A stretch of 64,000 nt of DNA from Verrucomicrobiales bacterium (lineage in GTDB: Bacteria > Verrucomicrobiota > Verrucomicrobiia > Verrucomicrobiales > V1-33), in the NCBI GenBank assembly GCA_028293125.1, contig JAQGPJ010000068.1, forward strand, positions 111,614 through 175,613, in the 5' to 3' direction. Below the pieces are notes generated by a model. It had not been told where the DNA came from, ran no database searches, and saw only the letters and a list, made by a program, of their open reading frames with translations. The translations under genes and the position numbers were made by a program. Positions 53,700-60,775 of the stretch are shown here, one piece after another. The number at the start of each line of letters is the position of its first letter. The first letter of the stretch is position 1.

Positions 53700-54302
53700 T
53701 TCTTTTTTCTGGTTGATTTGGTTTTTTTTCCGGGATGGGGAATGTTTGAATTTTTGGACTCCCCTCAGTTGCGGAGCCAATTGCTGCGCAACTAGCATGC
53801 CGATCAATGCTTCGCCCGAATCAATAAACTCATTATCAACGACTTAGGGATATAAAAAAACCGGTCCATCACTCAAATTCCAATTCCGGGGGAGCAAAAT
53901 GTAAAGAATTCTGACATTTTTGGCTCAACTTGGAGTCTGGTTTTCTGTTTGGCTGGCTCCTTCCGCAGGAGCCGCGCCGTCCGCGGTGCTGGAACCGGTG
54001 CCGCAGAACGCTGAGGAGAGTCTTAATTCTCCATCCCATTGAATGATTGCCGCAAGGCTCAACAGCCACCCGGAGCCCAAGGCAGGCGGCAAGCAATAGA
54101 GAAGCTGGCCCGGCGGAAGGGACACCACCAAATCCGGATGCGTCCCCGGCGGTGCTGCCGGCTGCTTGGTGCCGGCATGGAGGAAATCATCCCGGCCCGG
54201 ATTTTGGACACCCGGATTTTGGTGCGTGACGTTTTCATGGGAGCAGCGCAAGCGCTCCACCCAGGAGCCGGTGTCCATTCCCGTCCGTGAATAAACCCCA
54301 TT
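53700..54302. other. 603-base interval, no confident gene
   Basis: Short frames occur on both strands without ribosome sites. At 53832-53846 the 15 bases ATTATCAACGACTTA match 63594-63608 exactly. Confidence 0.5.
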
Positions 54303-54584
54303 ATGAACGCGCCGCTGTTAAACCGGCTTCAGGGCCTGACCTCCATGTGGTGCCGCCTTACGGGCCGATCGGCGGATGACTTCAACAAGGAGTTTTTTTC
54401 GCGGCTCGGGACCCTCAACCGCTTTACGGGACAATTCCCCGGTGAGATGCCAGCGGGACTGATCAGGGCTTTTGAAGCAGCCGTCATGGAATCTCTCCAC
54501 GGGAAGTTTCCGGAGACTGAAGTCCAGCGGGTGTGGATCCAGTTGCCATCCGGGCAAGCGGACGGCGCGGGAGTCGGTTTATAA
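54303..54584 (+). CDS. small hypothetical protein
   Basis: A 93-residue frame (MNAPLLNRLQGLTSMWCRLTG, FNKEFFSRLGTLNRFTGQFPG, AFEAAVMESLHGKFPETEVQRVW) with protein-like helix pattern and no signal. Not recognised; could be real or a chance frame. Confidence 0.4.
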   Translation: MNAPLLNRLQGLTSMWCRLTGRSADDFNKEFFSRLGTLNRFTGQFPGEMPAGLIRAFEAAVMESLHGKFPETEVQRVWIQLPSGQADGAGVGL

Positions 54585-54657
54585 GCCGGCTTCTCTGAAT
54601 GACGGAGTGTGCGGCGGGTTGGATTTGCCCATTCCCGCGCTCCCAGCGGTCCGAGTC

Positions 54658-55290
54658 TTACGCCATCGGAGCGGACTCAGTGCGCCAGCTTTTAAACTCC
54701 ACCGTCTCCCGTCCGCCGCTCCAGTGCAGCAGAATGGCGTTGAGCCTGTAGCCCTTGGGCAGCGGCAACGGTTGAAGCTGGCTTTTTCCATAAACCCGCA
54801 ACGGCGCGCTGTGCAGGCCCGTGGGCTGGAGGATGACCGGACTGGGATAACCGGCATCCGCCAGCGCGTCCCGCAGTCTCAGAAGCCGTCTTTCCTCCTT
54901 TCTGTATGCCTCCACCACACGCCGCAGGAGGGCAACGGAGGCCGATGGCTCCCTGAATCCCTCCGGCAGGGCATCGGAGATCATTTTCCGCGATTCAGAG
55001 GGAAGGCTTTCAAAGGGCAGGATCACGATCCAGTCCGGGACCGGGTTCAGATTCCAGCACCGCTCGGGGTCCCCCTTCATTCGAGGCCCGATCCGGATGT
55101 GGATTTGCCCCCGCCGGAATTCGCAGCGTTCGGAGGGATCATCGTCATCGGACACCTTTGAGCCCGTATCGAAGGCCACCGGGTTGCACACCGCAAACCC
55201 CTTTTCCGTCAGCACCGCCGGGCAGCAGCCGCCGGCTGCGCCGATGCTGCAGACCGGTTCGCCAATGATGGAGCTGAGATAATGCATCAT
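54658..55290 (-). CDS. hypothetical protein
   Basis: A 210-residue frame with plausible composition (GEPVCSIGAAGGCCPAVLT, RCEFRRGQIHIRIGP, WIVILPFESLPSESRKMISD, helix ALLRRVVEAYRKEERRLLRLRDAL). Two adjacent Cys pairs near the N terminus could bind metal. No signal peptide. Family unknown; two Met codons at the start. Confidence 0.5.
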   Translation of the reverse strand: MMHYLSSIIGEPVCSIGAAGGCCPAVLTEKGFAVCNPVAFDTGSKVSDDDDPSERCEFRRGQIHIRIGPRMKGDPERCWNLNPVPDWIVILPFESLPSESRKMISDALPEGFREPSASVALLRRVVEAYRKEERRLLRLRDALADAGYPSPVILQPTGLHSAPLRVYGKSQLQPLPLPKGYRLNAILLHWSGGRETVEFKSWRTESAPMA

Positions 55291-55619
55291 CCGAAATTTG
55301 TGAGTTTGCCGGATAACGGTGAACAGGATTTATCCTGATGCCGCATGATGGGAATTTTCATGGATGGAGAAATGACGATAGCAACATGGGTGCCGTCGAC
55401 ACGGCACGCAGGGTCACAAAACACATAAACTGTTGATAGCGAACTTGTTGTTTGAGGAAAAATTATTTAAATCAATTAAGTCAAATCAATGTTTTTCCTG
55501 TTCATTTGCACAAATATGTAAATGATGCCGACAGTATGCATTCGCAGGAATATTCAAAAGCCTGCCCATTAAGGATTTCCGGAAAAAAAGGTTTCCTCCC
55601 CCTCTCCCGCTGAATCACT

Positions 55620-55830
55620 CCCCCTCCGGCAGCCCGCCGCCGCCGCCGCCGCATGGCCTCATTGGCCGTGGTGTCATGCTCGCTCATCTGCCGGGAATCA
55701 TGCCTGGCAAACTCCATGGCCACGCTCACCGGAGCCCCGACGGCCTTCAGCATGGATACCAGACCGTCCCGGAGGGAATGGAAGGACAGGCTTACTCCCA
55801 TGACGGGGGATGTGGCTGGAAAGGCTGAAT
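55620..55830 (-). pseudogene. decayed C-terminal fragment of a tyrosine integrase
   Basis: SLSFHSLRDGLVSMLKAVG and PVSVAMEFARHDSRQMSEHDT align with residues about 313-352 of the intact integrase at 56527. In the remnant the Tyr nucleophile position is Asp (HDTT for HYTT) and the GHDS His motif is RHDS. Only the last ~60 residues are recognisable and the opposite strand orientation shows it is separate from the intact gene. The flanks 55291-55619 and 55831-56371 show no gene; 56207-56222 and 56261-56276 are a 16-base direct repeat. Confidence 0.85.
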
Positions 55831-56371
55831 AGCCTGTGGGTCCATGGCGCTCCCGGCTTTTGGCTTTGTTGCCTCCGTTGATCTGTCCAGCCACCGGAAA
55901 AATTTTTCGAAGCCCGTCAGGCAAAGCGGGAAAGGCCCGGAACGGCAGCAATCCCCAGTATGCACAGCAGCAGCAAAGGGACGTTCCCAACGTCCAAGCA
56001 TTGGAGGATTTTGAATGCGACTGCCGGCCAGCAGCAAAACGGTCCATGCCGCAACTTTACCACCGGCAGACTCCAATCCGGCCACGCGCCGGGCAGGCAT
56101 GCGCATCCCGCGTGGCCATTTCGTCCAGACATCATGAACCGTCCGAACCCCAGCACTACGCGACCAAGGGCAAGGGCGGCGGCGTGTCCGGAATGCCATC
56201 AAACCCCATTCCAACCCCATCCATCCATTCCATTAAATCTGAAAACCTGAGCATTATCCACATTCCAACCCCATCCTCCCGGCAGGCCGCTGGGAGTGGA
56301 CGGTTCCGGACAACTTCTCACCGCCATTCCCAATTTGGCGGCTTTTCGTTGTAACTCATTGAGCTTCAACG

Positions 56372-56401
56372 TGGCTCCGGCGGTAGGGATCGAACCTACG
56401 A
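56372..56401 (-). other. tRNA 3'-end fragment, probable att site
   Basis: Read on the minus strand this is a T-arm plus acceptor end: GTAGG-TTCGATC-CCTAC, then CGCCGGA, discriminator G and CCA. The matching 5' acceptor strand is not found upstream, so it is a 3' fragment, as left at one end when an element inserts in a tRNA gene. G73 and the arm sequence suggest tRNA-Asn (inference). The integrase starts 125 bases to the right. Confidence 0.75.
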
Positions 56402-56526
56402 TTTGCCAGGATAGTTCCGGCAACAGCCGCCAATGTCCGGTTTACGGGGGAATTGACCGATTCAGGCTTGCGCGGACATAGGCGGCCATGCACGGTTGTT
56501 CACAGTCTGGTTCACAGGCTCCCTGC

Positions 56527-57699
56527 ATGGCCTCGCTTTGGAAACGCCCTGAAAGTAAATTCTGGTTCGCCTGCTTCACCACGCGTGATGGCAAGCGCCG
56601 GAAAGTGTCCACCAAAACCACCGACCGGCGGGCCGCGCTGAAGATCGCCAATGAGTTTGAGGACGCCTACCGGAATCAGAGAACCGCCGAGCAGGTGCAG
56701 AAGGTCATCCGCCAAGCCCATGAGGAGATGACCGGGGAAAAGATTTCCGACGTGTCCGTGAAGGATTTTGTGCGGCGCTGGACCGAGCAGAAGGCGGCGG
56801 AGGGCGTGGCCGAGGCGTCTCTGAAGTTTTATTCCCACTGCACCGGACGGTTCGTCACTTGGCTGGCGAAGGATGCCGAAAAGCCGCTGGCATGGGTAAC
56901 CCGTGAGAAGCTGGAGCAGTTCCGCCGAAGTCTTGCGGGCAAACTCTCCGCCAAAACGGTCCAGCATCAGATTAAAGGGCTGAGGATGCTTTTCCGGGAC
57001 GCCAGAAAGGAATACGGGATCGAGAATCCCGCGGAGTTTGTGAAGGCGGCCAGAGCGGAGAAGGGGGCCGGGAGCCTGAAAAAGGCGTCTTTCACCCTCA
57101 ACGAGCTGCGGACACTGGTGCGGAACGTGGAAGGGGAATGGAAAACCCTCACCCTTCTGGGGGCCTACACCGGCGCACGATTGGCGGATCTTCAATTCCT
57201 GTCGTGGGAGAATGTTGATTTCACCGCGCGGATCCTTCGATTCACCACCCGCAAAACCGGCCGGGATATGCTCGTGCCCATAGCTCCCGCATTGCTGCGA
57301 AGGCTGGAGGAGATCGGGGGCATGGGTTCAAAGGGATTTGTGGTGCCGGGACTGGCGCGCAAAAAAAGCAACACTCTGAGCGGGGAATTTACGGATCTGC
57401 TGCGGTGCTGCGGGCTGCGGAAAGATACCGCTGGCACCTCCGGGCCGCGCCGTCATGTGGCACTGTCCTTTCATTCCCTGCGCCATGGGGTGGTTTCCAT
57501 GCTGAAGCAGGGTGGGGCCAGCGTGTCAGTTGCGATGGAGTTCGCCGGGCACGATTCCGAGCAGATGAGCGCGCATTACACCACCGTGTCCGACGAGGCG
57601 CTGCGGACAGCCGCGGAGAGCCTGCCTGATCTGGAGGCGGTGGCGGAGAATGAAGATTTCAACCATCGCCGTGATGCCGAAGAAGAAAGCGCCAGTTGA
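56527..57699 (+). CDS. tyrosine recombinase / integrase
   Basis: A 390-residue integrase. An N-terminal SAM-like core-binding domain (about 75-175) is followed by the catalytic domain. The active-site set is complete: Arg218 (YTGARLADL), Lys243 (TRKTGR), His316 and Arg319 (FHSLRH), His342 (AGHDS) and Tyr351 (SAHYTT). It lies next to a tRNA fragment and heads the element. Start at 56527 (MASLWKRPES); Met 56488 adds 13 residues. Overlaps the next gene by 26 bases. Confidence 0.93.
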   Translation: MASLWKRPESKFWFACFTTRDGKRRKVSTKTTDRRAALKIANEFEDAYRNQRTAEQVQKVIRQAHEEMTGEKISDVSVKDFVRRWTEQKAAEGVAEASLKFYSHCTGRFVTWLAKDAEKPLAWVTREKLEQFRRSLAGKLSAKTVQHQIKGLRMLFRDARKEYGIENPAEFVKAARAEKGAGSLKKASFTLNELRTLVRNVEGEWKTLTLLGAYTGARLADLQFLSWENVDFTARILRFTTRKTGRDMLVPIAPALLRRLEEIGGMGSKGFVVPGLARKKSNTLSGEFTDLLRCCGLRKDTAGTSGPRRHVALSFHSLRHGVVSMLKQGGASVSVAMEFAGHDSEQMSAHYTTVSDEALRTAAESLPDLEAVAENEDFNHRRDAEEESAS

Positions 57700-58267
57700 A
57701 AAGCCGAAGGCAAAAACCTGGGTGCCAACCGTAATTTCACGGCAGAGCCTTTTCCTGCTTGAAGGGGCGCTGAACTGGCAGCCGGAGGGCAGAGTGCCGC
57801 ACGGAAAGCTGGTGGCCTTGGTGGCGGAGAGGATTGTAAGCGACGCTGGTATGGGTGTTGAGAATACAACTACCTATTTTATTCCGTTGGCTGAAAAACC
57901 GCAGTGGGTCCAAAGATGCACTGCCATTCGAAAACGTCCTGTTGCGACGCGGCGCTTTTCCTGGGGGCCGAGAGCAATTTCCAGACGCTGGGATTTGTGT
58001 GATGAAGCGCCTGACCCGCCGTCCGATCTCGCCTCCGGGGAGAAAGTAAGGGAGCCTGTTGAGCTTCTGAGGGAAGTTTGGTGGGTCATCAGGAACGGCC
58101 AGGTGTCCAGATGCCGCAGCAGGCCCGAAGTGGAGTTTTTCGCGCGCACCCGGCACTTCCGGACAAAAGAAAACGTCATCCTGCGCCAAGACGCGCTGCG
58201 GGTGCCCGCGGTGAAACCAAAGCCGGTAATCGACAGACTGAAGGAGATTGGTGCGGCACTGGAGTAA
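57674..58267 (+). CDS. hypothetical protein of the integrative element
   Basis: A 197-residue basic protein (N-terminal PKKKAPVEKPKAKT, then mixed alpha/beta and a C-terminal REPVELLREVWWVIRNGQVSRCRSRPE). It overlaps the integrase end in another frame. Met 57674 chosen; an upstream Met at 57650 exists. Not recognised; no function is proposed. Confidence 0.6.
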   Translation: MPKKKAPVEKPKAKTWVPTVISRQSLFLLEGALNWQPEGRVPHGKLVALVAERIVSDAGMGVENTTTYFIPLAEKPQWVQRCTAIRKRPVATRRFSWGPRAISRRWDLCDEAPDPPSDLASGEKVREPVELLREVWWVIRNGQVSRCRSRPEVEFFARTRHFRTKENVILRQDALRVPAVKPKPVIDRLKEIGAALE

Positions 58268-58309
58268 AAACCTTGGCCGCCACCCATAGTTTCAACGGAG
58301 GAAATTCCA

Positions 58310-58792
58310 ATGGAAGGCGGTGGAGTGCGGGAAAAATTGAGCTGGCGGCAGAGCCCCTTGGGCGAGCAGCGGATAAATGCGCTTACCGCGATAGGGAACC
58401 TCATCAACGGCATTGCCTCTGGTATGGATGGGGACCGCTTGGCTTGGGTGGGCTTTTGGGCTGGTTACAATGCCGCAAAAGCCGGGATAGATGACCTTGC
58501 GCCGGCTATCCGGCAAGGAACTCATTTCATGGACCAGCAAAAAAAAGGACGGCCCAGCACTGCTACAGCTATGAGGGAAGCGGTGGCGGAGTTCATCCGC
58601 CGCTTTCCGGAATGTGACGCCCAGACTCTCGGGCTAATGATTCAGGAAGAGTCTAAAAAACCGGCTTCTACTATCGTATTCACTGAAGGCCGGGGGAGGT
58701 CAGGCGCTGGATTTTTCAAATTGGGAGAGACCAAGTGGAGCTACGCCACAATGCTGAAGGAAATTCGGGCCATCATCAGTGCAATGCGTTGA
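58310..58792 (+). CDS. hypothetical protein of the integrative element
   Basis: A 160-residue protein with a good ribosome site (GGAGGAAA 7 bases before ATG). Helical N-terminal half (INALTAIGNLINGIASGMDG), then a Lys/Gly-rich turn (DQQKKGRPSTATAM) and a C-terminal helix. Not recognised. Confidence 0.65.
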   Translation: MEGGGVREKLSWRQSPLGEQRINALTAIGNLINGIASGMDGDRLAWVGFWAGYNAAKAGIDDLAPAIRQGTHFMDQQKKGRPSTATAMREAVAEFIRRFPECDAQTLGLMIQEESKKPASTIVFTEGRGRSGAGFFKLGETKWSYATMLKEIRAIISAMR

Positions 58793-58821
58793 AATTCAGC
58801 ATATTGTGTAGCGAAATTTCT

Positions 58822-58845
58822 TAAACCGAAAGGCCTTTCGGTTTA
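58822..58845. promoter_or_regulatory. 24-bp perfect palindrome
   Basis: TAAACCGAAAGG (58822-58833) is followed directly by its exact complement CCTTTCGGTTTA. It lies about 107 bases upstream of the AlpA-like gene and 30 bases after the preceding stop; candidate operator or hairpin terminator. Confidence 0.7.
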
Positions 58846-58951
58846 CCGGGAAGGACGACAAGCCGGCGAACGTCAGCTTTATTCGGGTGTGTTCGTGCTC
58901 TTGCGGCGATGTCGCCAGGAGTCCGGACAGCATCACACCTAACCCGATAAC

Positions 58952-59161
58952 ATGAACGCATTTACTGAGACCACTGTTGAATCCGAATTCCTGAGAATCC
59001 CCGCCGCCATCAAATTCTCTGGTCTGGGCCGCACCACTATCTATCAAGCTATTGCCGAGGGACGCTTGCAGTCAAAGTGCATCCGCCGACGGGGCGCGCT
59101 GCGCGGCATCCGGTTGATCTCCAAGGATGCGCTCCGGGCCTTCATTGAGAATGCGGACTAA
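58952..59161 (+). CDS. AlpA/MerR-type small DNA-binding protein
   Basis: A 69-residue protein with the HTH_17-like start FLRIPAAIKFSGLGRTTIYQAIAEGRLQS and a short basic tail. It matches the AlpA/excisionase helix-turn-helix group (wing formed by RRRGALRGIRLI). In P4-like satellites such proteins activate or promote excision. It precedes an array of CGTAC repeats. Confidence 0.82.
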   Translation: MNAFTETTVESEFLRIPAAIKFSGLGRTTIYQAIAEGRLQSKCIRRRGALRGIRLISKDALRAFIENAD

Positions 59162-59170
59162 CCGCCGCCA

Positions 59171-59241
59171 CCGTACACCAAACGTACACCCGTATGCCAC
59201 CGTCCCCTAACGTACCACGCCGTACTCCAAACGTACTCCAA
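59171..59241. repeat. array of CGTAC repeats
   Basis: CGTAC at 59172, 59183, 59211, 59221 and 59232 plus CGTAT at 59191. Two 20-base units of form CCGTAC-n-CCAAACGTAC-n-CC lie at 59171-59190 and 59220-59239. Spacing of 10 or 11 bases in four of the five intervals suits a protein reading one face of the helix. It lies between two HTH genes. Confidence 0.65.
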
Positions 59242-59333
59242 TTTCCTATCTAAATCAACGCCAGCCAACCGGCTTCACGCTTTCCGGCGGTTTGACGCTG
59301 GAGCCAAGGAAATAAGAACAAACTCAAAACGCC

Positions 59334-59519
59334 ATGACCAAACCAAAGAATCCAACCCAAATCCCCGCCGCACTGCTTCGCGTCAGTGAGGCGGCTGATG
59401 TCCTCACCGTCTCGCCCTGGACCGTCCGGAGGCTCGTCCATACCGGCGAGCTTGAAAGCCGCCGTATCGGTGCCGCCCTCCGGATCAAACGCGCCAGCGT
59501 GGACAGGCTCCTGGCCTAA
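59334..59519 (+). CDS. excisionase-family (HTH_17) protein
   Basis: A 61-residue protein, LLRVSEAADVLTVSPWTVRRLVHTGELESRRIG, the standard excisionase/HTH_17 pattern with the recognition helix TVRRLVHTG and the final wing RIKRASVDRLL. It may control excision together with the integrase, or gene expression in the element. Confidence 0.88.
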   Translation: MTKPKNPTQIPAALLRVSEAADVLTVSPWTVRRLVHTGELESRRIGAALRIKRASVDRLLA

Positions 59520-59538
59520 TCCCAACCACCTCCCAACC

Positions 59539-59769
59539 ATGTTCACTGACTTAGACATACTGCCGGAATTCATCACCGGCCCACCCGATGACCTCATCAC
59601 CGCAGCCGCCGAAAAATTCGTCGCTGACAGCCGCATCGACCAGTTCGGCGCGGTCCGACCGGAGCCCCGGCTCTGCTTCCTCTCCGGTCCATCCGTCGTG
59701 CTCCGCGACGCGTGGGGCGAGATTTTGGGCAGGGTCGCAATCACTGAAATCACTCCCCAAACAATCTGA
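59539..59769 (+). CDS. small hypothetical protein
   Basis: A 76-residue frame 19 bases after the excisionase-like gene and 5 bases before the next one. Mixed alpha/beta, ending GEILGRVAITEITPQTI. Start Met 59539 has a weak ribosome site. Spacing supports a real gene. Confidence 0.5.
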   Translation: MFTDLDILPEFITGPPDDLITAAAEKFVADSRIDQFGAVRPEPRLCFLSGPSVVLRDAWGEILGRVAITEITPQTI

Positions 59770-59774
59770 ATACC

Positions 59775-60317
59775 ATGAAGAAAAATAACGAACTACTGCA
59801 ACTGCTCGCCAAGCACGGGCAGGATATGGCGTACTTCAACTCGTGCCAGGAGGCAAAGAGGCTGAAGCGTGAGCTGATCGCGGCTCTCGAAGCGGAGCTG
59901 AGTGAATACAAGATCAAAGCCCAGGAGGCTCTCACAAAACCAGGCAACGCGCTGGAGAATGGCAGGGAGGCCACGGCGTGCAAGGAGGCTGCCGGCATCA
60001 CTGAGGCCCGGATATCTGCGGCGGAAGCGGAGCTGGCAGCATTGCCGGAAGGAAATCGTTCCTCGATCCGCTATGAGCTTCAGGGCGCTTTGCGCGTCAA
60101 GCTCAACACCCTTACAGATGCCCGGAAAAAGTATCTTTCCGATGCTTATGCAAGATGGGGAGTCTCCCTCACGGAGGGCCTGTGGAACATCATTCCGCGT
60201 GGGGCCACCAATGATACTCTGGCGAGCCTCCGTCGGGCAACTGAGGATGTTCCCGGAGTATGCACCGTGGAGACCGCCGAGCGGCACCTGAAGCTGCTGG
60301 AGGAGGAACTCGAATAG
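59775..60317 (+). CDS. coiled-coil hypothetical protein
   Basis: A 180-residue, mostly helical, charged protein (KRLKRELIAALEAELSEYKIKAQEAL, ISAAEAELAALPEG, and a C-terminal ERHLKLLEEELE). Probably a coiled coil; function unknown. Followed by two tandem hairpins. Confidence 0.65.
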   Translation: MKKNNELLQLLAKHGQDMAYFNSCQEAKRLKRELIAALEAELSEYKIKAQEALTKPGNALENGREATACKEAAGITEARISAAEAELAALPEGNRSSIRYELQGALRVKLNTLTDARKKYLSDAYARWGVSLTEGLWNIIPRGATNDTLASLRRATEDVPGVCTVETAERHLKLLEEELE

Positions 60318-60339
60318 TAACCCGCCGGCTTCGACCGGG

Positions 60340-60406
60340 GACCCCGGCCCAGCTCGCCAAAAGCTTGGGCCGGGGCGTAAATTGACCCACGAGAGGGCAC
60401 AATTTA
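60340..60406. promoter_or_regulatory. two adjacent inverted repeats
   Basis: First hairpin 60340-60373: CCCCGGCCCA/TGGGCCGGGG, extended inward by a 3-bp GCT/AGC pairing. Second 60374-60406: CGTAAATTG/CAATTTACG with a 15-base loop. They abut exactly, between the coiled-coil gene and the winged-helix gene. Candidates for a terminator plus operator, or a single-strand replication structure. Confidence 0.6.
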
Positions 60407-60421
60407 CGGTTTCGGCACCCG

Positions 60422-60775
60422 ATGTCAAGTCCGGCACAACGACCAAAATTTGTGACCATAAAAACCCACCGCCCCGCGTGCCGGGGCTCCCACGAAATCA
60501 CCGCCCCCGCGCCGGTGATGGTTATTCCGCCGGAAATTGACGACGCCCGCCTTTCCGTGCGGGGATTCAGAGTGCTTGGCCATCTCTGCCGGCGAGCGGC
60601 GGAGGATCCGCAGGCCGCCTACACTATTGGGGAAATCATGCTGGCCACACGCATGAACTACCAGGCTGCACAGGTGGCGCTGGGTGAGCTGACCATCAGC
60701 GGCTTTGTCATCAGGGAACGCAGGCCCGGAGCTGGCGTGGTTTTCCGACTGAGCGGAGAGGAGGAACGTCCATGA
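60422..60775 (+). CDS. winged-helix-like DNA-binding protein
   Basis: A 117-residue protein. Its C-terminal 75 residues form a winged-helix pattern (DARLSVRGFRVLGHLCRRAAED, IGEIMLATRMNYQAAQVALGELTISGFVIRERRPGAGVVFRLSG). The N terminus is basic and Pro-rich. Its stop overlaps the primase start by four bases (ATGA), so it is produced together with it, as small helix-turn-helix partners often are upstream of replication proteins. Confidence 0.72.
   Translation: MSSPAQRPKFVTIKTHRPACRGSHEITAPAPVMVIPPEIDDARLSVRGFRVLGHLCRRAAEDPQAAYTIGEIMLATRMNYQAAQVALGELTISGFVIRERRPGAGVVFRLSGEEERP

Noticed and set aside
56372..56450. Complete tRNA gene
   Set aside because: Only the T-arm, acceptor 3' strand and CCA are present; no matching 5' acceptor or anticodon arm is found.
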